The notes under the pieces were generated by a model. It saw only the letters and a list, made by a program, of their open reading frames with translations. It had not been told where the DNA came from and made no database searches. From Bacillota bacterium (GTDB taxonomy: Bacteria > Bacillota > Clostridia > Christensenellales > SZUA-584): DNA of 15,285 nt. Below, piece after piece: positions 1 through 5,040 of this stretch (position 1 is its first letter; each line of letters begins with the position of its first letter). Location of the stretch: positions 1-15,285 of the forward strand of contig JAEZHF010000029.1 of the NCBI GenBank assembly GCA_023416745.1, in the 5' to 3' direction. Position numbers and translations under genes: made by a program.

Positions 1-200
1 AATCCGACCTCTGTTGCACGTGCTTGTTCCTCCGGAGCGGGCGCCGTGTCTTCCGGAGCGGGCGGCGGGTCTTCCGGAGCAGGCGCCACAACCGTTGCGG
101 CGTCACCGCTGCCCGGGTCAGTCGCAAGAGCGACATCAGGCATTGTACAGAGAAGAGTCAGTACTGCCATAGCAATAATGAACCAGCGTCTGATTTTCAT
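1..200 (-). CDS. Exported Pro/Ala/Glu-rich protein, N-terminal fragment (runs off left edge)
   Basis: First 66 codons of a secreted protein whose 3' part lies outside the window. The ATG at 200-198 is preceded by a very strong ribosome site (AGGAGGAAGT directly upstream). Residues 1-26 read as a signal peptide: charged MKIRRW, hydrophobic FIIAMAVLTLLCT, and a type I cleavage site VALA before TDPGSG. The only Cys (18) lies inside the core with no lipobox context, so a lipoprotein is unlikely. The mature part is low-complexity, with heptads PAPEDPP, PAPEDTA, PAPEEQA at residues 40-60, probably a flexible linker or wall-spanning stalk. No catalytic or binding domain is visible in this part and no function is assigned. 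The partial gene at the right edge has a similar style (PATDP repeats), so the two may be paralogues. Confidence 0.8.
   Translation of the reverse strand, partial: MKIRRWFIIAMAVLTLLCTMPDVALATDPGSGDAATVVAPAPEDPPPAPEDTAPAPEEQARATEVG
31..87 (-). repeat. 21-bp in-frame tandem repeat (PAPED heptads)
   Basis: Units begin at 31, 52 and 73 with the shared core TCCGGAGC on the plus strand; two are full 21-bp units and the third is 15 bp before divergence. It encodes the PAPEDxx heptads of the exported protein, so it is a coding repeat. Confidence 0.8.
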
Positions 201-217
201 ACTTCCTCCTTGATACT

Positions 218-249
218 TTTATAGCCTCTGTACCCTTTACACATGTCAA
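218..249 (-). promoter_or_regulatory. Candidate promoter of the left-edge exported protein gene
   Basis: On the minus strand a perfect -35 TTGACA (249-244) is followed by TATAAA (223-218). The 20-nt spacer is longer than the ideal 17, so this is weaker than the -35 suggests; GCTATA at 225-220 gives an 18-nt spacer instead. It lies just upstream of the ribosome site of the gene starting at 200. Confidence 0.45.
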
Positions 250-275
250 ATAAGATAAAATGATTTTTGGCAAAT

Positions 276-303
276 AAAAAACCCTGACTAAAAAAGTCAA
301 GGT
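276..303 (-). terminator. Rho-independent terminator, minus strand
   Basis: Read on the minus strand, arms 303-295 (ACCTTGACT) and 289-281 (AGTCAGGGT) pair over 9 bp with one G-U, the loop is UUUUU, and UUUUUAUUUG follows. It probably ends the mntP-VOC1 transcript, whose last stop is at 431. I see nothing else between 304 and 430. Confidence 0.8.
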
Positions 304-430
304 CGGTTGCACTATAAGCTCCACATATTTAATCAGTGCCCAATTGGTAAATATGTATCATAGCTCCCTTATGCACTATATGTTACACTAGTTTTCGACA
401 AATTACCAGCCATTTTTTAATAATATTTGA

Positions 431-874
431 TTATATAGCCCAGTTTTGGAGCTCAACAATGTTGCCCTCCGGATCACATACATATACCGCGGTGAGAGTC
501 CCTATTCCGTCCATCTCATGCTTGACCAAATCGCCCACAGCACAGCCGCCATGTACCAGCACCCGCGACAGCATTTCCTCCACATCGTCCACGTGAAAAG
601 CGATATGCCCGAAGCCCGGTCTGTTGACCGGCCGCCAGCCGTCCAGCCCGCCCGGCTCATAGGAGAATATCTCCAGCGTTGCTTCGCTGCCCGGCAGCTT
701 CAAATGTGCGCCGCGGATGTGAACACCGCAGATATCGGTCAGGCTGTCAATCCACTCGCCCGAAAGATCGCGTTCCGGCTGCAACAGCACACAACCAAAG
801 ACGTCCGTATAGAACTGTGCTAAAGCCCGCCAGTCCTTCGCAATTAAATTTGTATGCACATAGCGCGTACTCAT
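431..874 (-). CDS. VOC (glyoxalase/bleomycin-resistance) family protein
   Basis: 147-aa single-unit vicinal-oxygen-chelate protein with two beta-alpha-beta-beta-beta modules. Module 1 opens with YVHTNLIAKDW and AQFYTDVFG; module 2 has GFGHIAFHVDDVEEM and ends DPEGNIVELQ. The usual VOC metal ligands can be placed at H7, E68, H90 and E141, so a metal-dependent enzyme (glyoxalase-, dioxygenase- or isomerase-like) is plausible. The substrate cannot be read from sequence. The ribosome site GAGGTGAGC lies just before the ATG at 874-872 and overlaps the end of mntP. Only 9 bases separate the two, so it is the second gene of a Mn2+-riboswitch-controlled operon and may use or respond to manganese (inference). 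A terminator follows at 303-276. Family call firm, function open. Confidence 0.9.
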   Translation of the reverse strand: MSTRYVHTNLIAKDWRALAQFYTDVFGCVLLQPERDLSGEWIDSLTDICGVHIRGAHLKLPGSEATLEIFSYEPGGLDGWRPVNRPGFGHIAFHVDDVEEMLSRVLVHGGCAVGDLVKHEMDGIGTLTAVYVCDPEGNIVELQNWAI

Positions 875-883
875 AAGCTCACC

Positions 884-1447
884 TCAAAAATGGATAATGC
901 CCAAATGTTCCAGTAATATCTTGGTGCCGATCAGTATCAGTATGATACCGCCTGCTATCTCAGCCTTTGACTTCAAACGGGAGCCAAACACGCACCCGAT
1001 TTTCACCCCCGCAGCGGAGATGGCCAAGGTGATGCACCCAATCAGCAGCACCGCCGGCACGATGCTGACCTGCAGGAAACCAAACGTAACACCCACAGCC
1101 AGCGCATCAATACTGGTCGCCAGCGAGAGCAGCACCATCTTTTTAAAGCCGTATGCCGGGTCCGGCTTTTCGTCGGACCGAAACGCTTCCCTGATCATGT
1201 TGAGGCCGATGATGACCAAAAGCCCGAAAGCGATCCAATGATCCCAGCTGACGATAGCATCCTTGAAATATCTGCCGACAAAATAACCTATCAGCGGCAT
1301 CACTGCCTGGAAAACACCGAAATATATGCCTGTTACCAGTGCGTTGCGCCATTGGTGCTCGCGGACGCAGAGCCCTCGGCTAACTGCCACGGCGAAAGCA
1401 TCCATCGACAGCCCGACTGCGATCAATATCAGTTCAAGCAAACCCAT
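884..1447 (-). CDS. mntP: Manganese efflux pump MntP (YebN family)
   Basis: 187-aa six-helix inner-membrane protein that exports Mn2+. The family's duplicated acidic motifs are both present: GLSMDAFAVAVSRG in helix 1 and ATSIDALAVGVTFG in the second half, with conserved Asp in each. A hydrophilic loop (FRSDEKPDPAYGFKK) separates the halves. I chose ATG 1447-1445 (MGLLELILIAVG). The open frame extends to an ATG at 1501, but those codons are inside the riboswitch expression hairpin and give a non-conserved, partly charged prefix. AGAAGGA sits about 11 nt before the chosen start. Length fits the family (about 185-190 aa). It is transcribed behind a yybP-ykoY-type aptamer from a promoter at 1629-1601 and followed closely by a VOC gene. 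Confidence 0.93.
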   Translation of the reverse strand: MGLLELILIAVGLSMDAFAVAVSRGLCVREHQWRNALVTGIYFGVFQAVMPLIGYFVGRYFKDAIVSWDHWIAFGLLVIIGLNMIREAFRSDEKPDPAYGFKKMVLLSLATSIDALAVGVTFGFLQVSIVPAVLLIGCITLAISAAGVKIGCVFGSRLKSKAEIAGGIILILIGTKILLEHLGIIHF

Positions 1448-1477
1448 CGGCCAAAGTATCCTTCTGTAATGAAATAA

Positions 1478-1505
1478 ACCCATGGGCGCAAAAACGCCCA
1501 TGAGT
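1478..1505 (-). terminator. mntP: Expression-platform hairpin of the mntP riboswitch
   Basis: On the minus strand, 1505-1495 (ACTCATGGGCG) pairs with 1488-1478 (CGCCCATGGGT) around loop TTTTTG, followed by TTATTTC. The downstream U run is imperfect, so it may terminate weakly or act by masking the 5' leader. Its 5' arm contains the 3' strand of aptamer helix P1 (CATGG, 1502-1498), so hairpin and ligand-bound aptamer exclude each other. Confidence 0.7.
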
Positions 1506-1590
1506 CTTGCTCTTTACGACAAACCAGGCTTCAAGCCGGCATGTTGATTTGTCACGCCGCACGCGGCGCAAACGACTCCCCCATGGCACA
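1496..1590 (-). ncRNA. yybP-ykoY-type Mn2+ riboswitch aptamer upstream of mntP
   Basis: The minus-strand leader carries the signature of the yybP-ykoY family, an established Mn2+ riboswitch often found before mntP. P1 is CCATG (1586-1582) with CATGG (1502-1498). Inside it lie the conserved GGGGAGT (1581-1575) and GCAAGAC (1510-1504). A hairpin CGCCG/CGGCG (1568-1564 with 1559-1555) follows the first motif. A second arm is formed by ACAAATC (1552-1546) with GGTTTGT (1525-1519), with CATGCCGGC in its internal part. The 3' side of P1 is also the 5' arm of the downstream hairpin, which suggests an ON switch: Mn2+ holds P1 together and blocks the hairpin, so mntP is expressed. Direction is inference from the fold and the known class. 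Confidence 0.85.
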
Positions 1591-1600
1591 TATCGCGTTC

Positions 1601-1629
1601 ATGATACATCATAAACCAGTGATGCGCAA
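1601..1629 (-). promoter_or_regulatory. Promoter of the mntP-VOC1 operon
   Basis: Minus strand TTGCGC (1629-1624), 17-nt spacer, TATCAT (1606-1601). A start about 7 nt further on would be near 1594, just before aptamer helix P1 at 1586, which agrees well with the riboswitch call. The -35 is only a partial match. Confidence 0.65.
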
Positions 1630-1633
1630 GTTT

Positions 1634-2428
1634 TTAATGCATATCCTCCCATGTTTTAATCATGATCAGCGTATCACGATAGCCTTCATCCTTATATCTA
1701 TATCCGCCCGGTACCGTGCCTATGACGTGAAAACCCAACTTGATGTAAAGCTTGAGGGCCGCTGTGTTGGTGGACACCACCGCGTTGAATTGCAGGCCGT
1801 GAAAACCATGCGCTTTCGCCTCACAGAGGCAGTCCTCCACCAGCGCCCGGCCCACACCGCGTCCGCGGGCGCCCGCCTTCACGGCGTACGACGCATTGGC
1901 GATATGCCCGCACCGCCCGATGTTGTTGGGATGCAGTATGTATACCCCCACCACCTCGTCGCCGTCCAGCGCGCATACTGACGCTGTCTGCGCTTCGAAC
2001 ATCTCCCATGCCTGCTCGTCAGACAGCAGTTCGTCACCGGGGAAGCTGTCCCCCGCCGCCACGATTTCATTCCAGATGGCCGTGGCGTCATGCAGATATT
2101 CCCGCGTAACACGCCGCAGAACCAAGCCACACTTTTCTGGATCGGCAGCCGCAATCTTGTGCACATATCCGGTTCCCAAACTATAACTCATACCGTTTAC
2201 CGTCAAACTGTCCGCGATGTCCGAAGCGGGAAGCGGCTCAATGTCGGGCGCATTCTTCGCCTCTTCAATGTAATCTTCTTCAAATCCGCTTATGCCGCGC
2301 GCACACAGGTGCGGAATGATGAGCTGATCGCGCACCATCGCAAATGTCAGGCCGGGAACGGATGGCGTGGACACCGCTTCCCTTACCGTCTTTCCTCCGC
2401 GTGTATACTTGTAATACCAGTTCAACAT
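1634..2428 (-). CDS. GNAT-family N-acetyltransferase with an unassigned N-terminal domain
   Basis: 264 aa. Residues 101-260 form a GNAT domain that would transfer an acyl group from acyl-CoA to an amine. Motif A is ARGRGVGRALVEDC (pyrophosphate-binding R188-G-R-G191-V-G193), and motif B is VSTNTAALKLYIKLGFHVIG, followed by TVPGGYR as in many amino-acid or small-amine acetyltransferases. Residues 1-100 (WYYKYTRGGKTVREA, then an acidic stretch and VNGMSYSLGTGYVHK) are not a GNAT part that I recognise and may be a fused domain. The ATG at 2428 overlaps the TAA of the upstream VOC gene by one base (TAATG), so translation is probably coupled. The mntP promoter begins only a few bases past its stop. 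Substrate unknown. Confidence 0.88.
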   Translation of the reverse strand: MLNWYYKYTRGGKTVREAVSTPSVPGLTFAMVRDQLIIPHLCARGISGFEEDYIEEAKNAPDIEPLPASDIADSLTVNGMSYSLGTGYVHKIAAADPEKCGLVLRRVTREYLHDATAIWNEIVAAGDSFPGDELLSDEQAWEMFEAQTASVCALDGDEVVGVYILHPNNIGRCGHIANASYAVKAGARGRGVGRALVEDCLCEAKAHGFHGLQFNAVVSTNTAALKLYIKLGFHVIGTVPGGYRYKDEGYRDTLIMIKTWEDMH

Positions 2429-2784
2429 TATCTGCCCTTCTGCTCAACAAACTGCACAAGCAGACCGTCCGGATCCTGCACGAACAGAAAGCGGACACCC
2501 GGAGCGGGTGATAAAGGCCCACTGTGAATTGGTACACCCTTTTCCGCCAGTTGCACCGAAAACGCGTCCAGATCGTCCACGGAAAAACCGATGGAAATTT
2601 CCTGTCCCTGCCGGCCCGAACCACCGCCCATCAACTCAAGCATCGTTTCGCCGTTTCCCATGAATACGATATCACCGTGCCCGCCTGATAAACGCCGTGC
2701 CACCGGCAGACCCACGATGTCCCCGTAAAACCTGACCGATTTCTCCAGGTCTTTCACATGCACTGTACACCACAAAAAAGCCAT
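2428..2784 (-). CDS. VOC (glyoxalase-fold) family protein with altered metal-site residues
   Basis: 118 aa. Start ATG 2784-2782 follows AAAGGAGGAAACAGT, an excellent ribosome site; the open frame reaches 2859 but those codons overlap the promoter. The fold is seen in FLWCTVHVKDLEKSVRFYGDIVGL (module 1), GETMLELMG, ISIGFSVDDLDAF (module 2) and FVQDPDGLLVQFVEQ. H9 and E50 match usual ligand positions. The module 2 His is Ser (S64 in ISIGFSV) and the C-terminal Glu position is Q111 in LLVQF. The standard metal site is therefore incomplete, and the protein may bind a ligand without metal catalysis, as VOC resistance and binding proteins do. It is the first gene of a two-gene unit with the coupled GNAT, a pairing that suggests detoxification or modification of a small molecule (inference). 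Confidence 0.88.
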   Translation of the reverse strand: MAFLWCTVHVKDLEKSVRFYGDIVGLPVARRLSGGHGDIVFMGNGETMLELMGGGSGRQGQEISIGFSVDDLDAFSVQLAEKGVPIHSGPLSPAPGVRFLFVQDPDGLLVQFVEQKGR

Positions 2785-2813
2785 ACTGTTTCCTCCTTTG
2801 TCCGTCTTTCCAT

Positions 2814-2842
2814 ATGATACACCGTCGGCAGCCTTCCCGCAA
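2814..2842 (-). promoter_or_regulatory. Promoter of the VOC2-GNAT operon
   Basis: Minus strand TTGCGG (2842-2837), 17-nt spacer, TATCAT (2819-2814), about 30 nt before the start codon. It has the same hexamer pattern as the mntP promoter (TTGCGC, 17, TATCAT). It lies back to back with the rtcB promoter. Confidence 0.6.
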
Positions 2843-2868
2843 CGGCATCCGCTACCCATTGCCCTATA

Positions 2869-2897
2869 TTGACAGGCAGATTACCTGCCGTTATAAT
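2869..2897 (+). promoter_or_regulatory. Near-consensus promoter of the rtcB leader, with a palindrome in the spacer
   Basis: TTGACA (2869-2874), exactly 17 nt, TATAAT (2892-2897): a perfect sigma-A match. The spacer holds an inverted repeat GGCAG-ATTAC-CTGCC (2875-2889), placed where a repressor would block polymerase. The strong core suggests that output is limited by a repressor, by the terminator downstream, or both. Confidence 0.9.
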
Positions 2898-2931
2898 AAG
2901 CTGGAAATCAACAGAAAGGACGGCGGACACT

Positions 2932-3000
2932 ATGACAAAACTTTACCCGATAATCAGCAGCCAATACCGGAAGCATTACTGTCTGCTCGTTCAAGACTGA
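2932..3000 (+). CDS. Putative 22-codon leader peptide upstream of rtcB
   Basis: ATG at 2932, TGA at 2998-3000, 22 residues starting MTKLYPIISS and ending CLLVQD. It lies about 30 nt inside the transcript from the consensus promoter. A ribosome site AAAGGA lies 11 nt upstream, with GGCGG closer. Three of 22 residues are Tyr and the middle is basic (YRKHY), but there is no run of one amino acid as in classical biosynthetic leaders. Codons 12-15 contain CCGGAAGC (2967-2974), the same eight bases as the 3' arm of the terminator downstream (3040-3047). Translation could therefore control which structure forms. It could instead be a short independent peptide gene, or untranslated. No homologue is recognised. 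Confidence 0.5.
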   Translation: MTKLYPIISSQYRKHYCLLVQD

Positions 3001-3027
3001 ATTATCAACGAACGACGCAAAACGCTG

Positions 3028-3054
3028 CGCTTCCGGATTCCGGAAGCGTTTTTT
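3028..3054 (+). terminator. Intrinsic terminator between the leader ORF and rtcB (candidate attenuator)
   Basis: Perfect 9-bp stem CGCTTCCGG (3028-3036) with CCGGAAGCG (3040-3048), loop ATT, then TTTTTT. AAAACG upstream can add pairs to CGTTTT with a bulge. It stands 26 bases before the rtcB start with no other promoter visible between, so rtcB must be reached by read-through or antitermination. The 5' arm can pair instead with the leader copy of CCGGAAGC at 2967-2974 over 8 bp, which would free the 3' arm and remove the terminator. Confidence 0.85.
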
Positions 3055-3079
3055 GTTTGTGATTGGGGATGTTAATACA

Positions 3080-4291
3080 ATGATTGAGATCAAGGGAAAA
3101 TACAATACGGCAAAGGTGTTCACCGATGTCGTTGAGGAAGGGGCGCTCGCGCAAATACTGCAGCTGTGCAACCAGGAGTTCACGGCGGGCAGCCGTATTC
3201 GCGTGATGCCGGACGTACACGCAGGCGCAGGCTGCACCATCGGCACAACGATGACGATTACCGACAAGATCGTACCCAATCTGGTGGGTGTCGACATCGG
3301 CTGCGGTATGGAGACAGTGCGCCTGCGCGAAACGCGCATTGAGCTTGGCAAGCTGGATAAGCTGATTTACAGCTCTATCCCGTCCGGCTTTTCGATCCGG
3401 CATAAGCCGCACCGCTTTGCCGCGCAGCTCGATCTAGACTTGCTGCATTGCCGCAAGCATGTGGACACCCGCCGCGGCGAGCTGTCGCTCGGCACGCTGG
3501 GCGGCGGCAACCATTTCATCGAGGTGGACAAAGGCGGAGATGGCTCGCTGTACCTCGTCATCCATTCGGGCAGCCGCCGTCTGGGTTTGGAGGTGGCGAC
3601 CTATTATCAGGAACAGGCGTACCACCAGTGCAACGGCAGCGGGAAAGCTGAAGAAGAAGCACTGATTGCGCGATTCAAGGCAGAGGGCCGTCAGAAGGAG
3701 ATCGACAAGGCGGTCAAGGCGCTGAGGAACACCAAACGGACGGATATCCCCAAGGCGCTGACCTATGTGTTCGGCGAGCTGTTCCATCAGTACATCCACG
3801 ACATGCGGCTGATGCAGGAATACGCGGTGCTGAACCGGCGCGCCATGATGGATGAGCTGATCCGCGGCATGGGCCTGCACGTGGAAGAGCAGTTCACCAC
3901 GGTGCACAACTACATCGACATGGACGCTATGATACTGCGCAAAGGCGCGGTGTCCGCACAGGCCGGTGAAAAGCTGCTCATCCCCATCAACATGCGCGAC
4001 GGCAGCCTGATCTGCGTCGGCCTCGGCAACGAGGACTGGAACTGCTCAGCCCCGCACGGCGCGGGGCGATTGATGAGCCGTTCGCAGGCGAAGCAGAACT
4101 TCACGCTCACGCAGTATAAGGCGGAGATGGACGGCGTTTTCTCCACCTCGGTCTCCCGCGAGACGCTGGACGAGTGCCCCATGGCGTACAAGACGATGGA
4201 CGATATCGTCCGCAACATCGGCGGCACCGCCGAAATCGCGCACGTCGTCCGCTCCGTTTACAACTTCAAGGCCGGGGACGAGGAGAAGTAA
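3080..4291 (+). CDS. rtcB: RtcB-family RNA-splicing ligase
   Basis: 403-aa GTP- and Mn2+-dependent ligase that joins 2',3'-cyclic-phosphate (or 3'-phosphate) RNA ends to 5'-OH ends; in bacteria linked to repair of cleaved tRNA or rRNA. Start ATG 3080 gives MIEIKGKYNTAK, the typical bacterial N terminus. The frame opens earlier at a TTG inside the terminator U run, which is rejected. Active-site motifs are all visible: MPDVHAGAG (43-51), VDIGCGM with D72 and C75, GGGNHFIE with N144, H145 and E148, IHSGSRRLG with H162, HNYID with H276, and APHGAGRLMSR with H326, the histidine that carries GMP. All metal ligands seem intact, so it should be active. GGGG at 3065-3068 serves as a somewhat distant ribosome site. 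No archease or RtcA gene is adjacent. Transcription comes through the leader and terminator described at 2869-3054. Confidence 0.95.
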   Translation: MIEIKGKYNTAKVFTDVVEEGALAQILQLCNQEFTAGSRIRVMPDVHAGAGCTIGTTMTITDKIVPNLVGVDIGCGMETVRLRETRIELGKLDKLIYSSIPSGFSIRHKPHRFAAQLDLDLLHCRKHVDTRRGELSLGTLGGGNHFIEVDKGGDGSLYLVIHSGSRRLGLEVATYYQEQAYHQCNGSGKAEEEALIARFKAEGRQKEIDKAVKALRNTKRTDIPKALTYVFGELFHQYIHDMRLMQEYAVLNRRAMMDELIRGMGLHVEEQFTTVHNYIDMDAMILRKGAVSAQAGEKLLIPINMRDGSLICVGLGNEDWNCSAPHGAGRLMSRSQAKQNFTLTQYKAEMDGVFSTSVSRETLDECPMAYKTMDDIVRNIGGTAEIAHVVRSVYNFKAGDEEK

Positions 4292-4430
4292 TACTTTATT
4301 TTGAGAGAACTACAACCTGGAGGCTTTGCCTCCAAACCTCCACCCAAGGGATAAATCCCTTGGGAATCCCATTAGGGAAATGCCTTCGGCATTTCCCGCA
4401 TACGAATAAAACAAACGAAAGCAAGTATTA
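4289..4430 (+). repeat. 142-bp structured intergenic element: three hairpins inside an 8-bp inverted repeat
   Basis: Directly at the rtcB stop, TAATACTT (4289-4296) is matched by AAGTATTA (4423-4430). Between them stand three strong hairpins in a row: TGGAGGC-TTT-GCCTCCA (4318-4334), CCCAAGGGA-TAAA-TCCCTTGGG (4343-4364) and GGGAAATGCC-TTC-GGCATTTCCC (4375-4397). None is followed by a U run, so they are not simple terminators. The layout suits a multi-branched RNA, or a small non-autonomous repeat with terminal inverted repeats and conserved internal palindromes. It has no coding potential. Orientation is nominal. Confidence 0.7.
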
Positions 4431-4448
4431 TAAAATTAGGAGGAGAAT

Positions 4449-4628
4449 ATGATGGACAGATTTATCCCGAAGGAGAAGCTTTCCAAGAAAGCCAAGCGCG
4501 AAATGGCCAAAGCCCAGCGGCAAACGTGGGGCAGCATCAATCCGGTCACGCGCAAGCCCAACAACCCCAAAGCCTATGTGAGAGAGAAACCCCGGTATGA
4601 CGATGACGGCGATACCGGGGTTTTTTGA
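4449..4628 (+). CDS. Small basic conserved-type protein (59 aa), function unknown
   Basis: ATG 4449 (a second ATG follows at 4452) after a strong AGGAGGAGAAT ribosome site; TGA at 4626-4628. Starts MMDRFIPKEKLSKKAKREM, is Lys/Arg-rich through residue 48, and ends with an acidic tail YDDDGDTGVF. I recall small proteins of this kind (DRFIPKEKLSKKA... with a DTGVF-like tail) in Clostridia, but no function is known to me. No membrane segment or signal peptide; a nucleic-acid- or ribosome-binding role would fit the charge but is inference. The last codons are the 3' arm of the gene's own terminator. The gene follows the three-hairpin element and may share the rtcB transcript. Confidence 0.8.
   Translation: MMDRFIPKEKLSKKAKREMAKAQRQTWGSINPVTRKPNNPKAYVREKPRYDDDGDTGVF
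4587..4626 (+). terminator. Intrinsic terminator overlapping the end of the 59-aa gene
   Basis: Arms 4587-4598 (AAACCCCGGTAT) and 4612-4623 (ATACCGGGGTTT) pair over 12 bp with a 13-nt loop, and the T run continues to 4626. The stem encodes the last codons and the stop lies in the T run, so stop codon and terminator coincide. Confidence 0.85.
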
Positions 4629-4650
4629 CACCTGAACAACATAATTGAAG

Positions 4651-5010
4651 CTATTCTCTCTTATGATTCTCTAACCAATCCTTCAGCCACATTCGATCGC
4701 CAAGCCCATACACGGAATCCTCTTGTGCATTTTGTCTTATTATAGCTACAGCACTTTCTTGTTCATCTTTGTTAAAGTTCATCACCTCTAAAATGTGATG
4801 AGCTGCCCATAATTTAACGTTCTTATTCTTATTCCTTAGTAATGAAAAGAATGGATTTTTTAATTCGGGATGGTGCTGGTTAATAATCATTGCTATTTTT
4901 CGAATACGTTTTGCATGTTTATTATGTAGCACAACAGATAATTTATTGCCATAATCAGTGCTATTCATTGCAATTATATGACCAACATATTCTTCAACTA
5001 AATCTACCAT
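4651..5010 (-). CDS. DUF2019-like (HEAT-type helical) protein, AT-rich
   Basis: 119 aa, ATG 5010-5008 after AGGAGA at a good distance. All-helical and soluble. The C-terminal two thirds (FFSLLRNKNKNVKLWAAHHI, then EQESAVAIIRQ and YGLGDRMWLKDWLE) resembles DUF2019-type proteins: a HEAT-like helix pair with VKLWAA, followed by a Gly-Asp-Arg/Trp segment. Such proteins often occur as small orphan or immunity-like genes, but no toxin or partner is next to this one. Base use differs sharply from its neighbours: 33% G+C in 4741-4800 against 67% in a line of tex, with many AAT, AAA and ATT codons, so recent acquisition is likely. It is convergent with the 59-aa gene and divergent from tex. Family assignment is from memory of the motif and moderate. 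Confidence 0.7.
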   Translation of the reverse strand: MVDLVEEYVGHIIAMNSTDYGNKLSVVLHNKHAKRIRKIAMIINQHHPELKNPFFSLLRNKNKNVKLWAAHHILEVMNFNKDEQESAVAIIRQNAQEDSVYGLGDRMWLKDWLENHKRE

Positions 5011-5040
5011 AGTTTTCTCCTATTCGATCTGGAATCTCCA

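Noticed and set aside
446..823. 125-codon plus-strand ORF opposite the VOC1 gene
   Set aside because: Antisense shadow: no ribosome site, no recognisable domain, while the minus strand encodes a clear VOC protein.
1448..1501. N-terminal extension of MntP (MGVFAPMG...)
   Set aside because: These codons form the riboswitch expression hairpin and the extension is absent from the family.
2785..2859. N-terminal extension of VOC2
   Set aside because: It crosses the promoter at 2814-2842, and the internal ATG at 2784 has an ideal ribosome site.
2814..3062. 82-codon plus-strand ORF across the rtcB leader
   Set aside because: It starts upstream of the strong promoter and runs through the terminator in another frame than the leader ORF; composition looks random.
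3069..3083. Four-codon mini-ORF whose stop overlaps the rtcB start (ATGA)
   Set aside because: Could couple translation, but it has no ribosome site of its own and so short an ORF is likely by chance.
4318..4397. Terminator of rtcB
   Set aside because: The three hairpins have no U run on either strand, so I treat them as a structured element rather than terminators.
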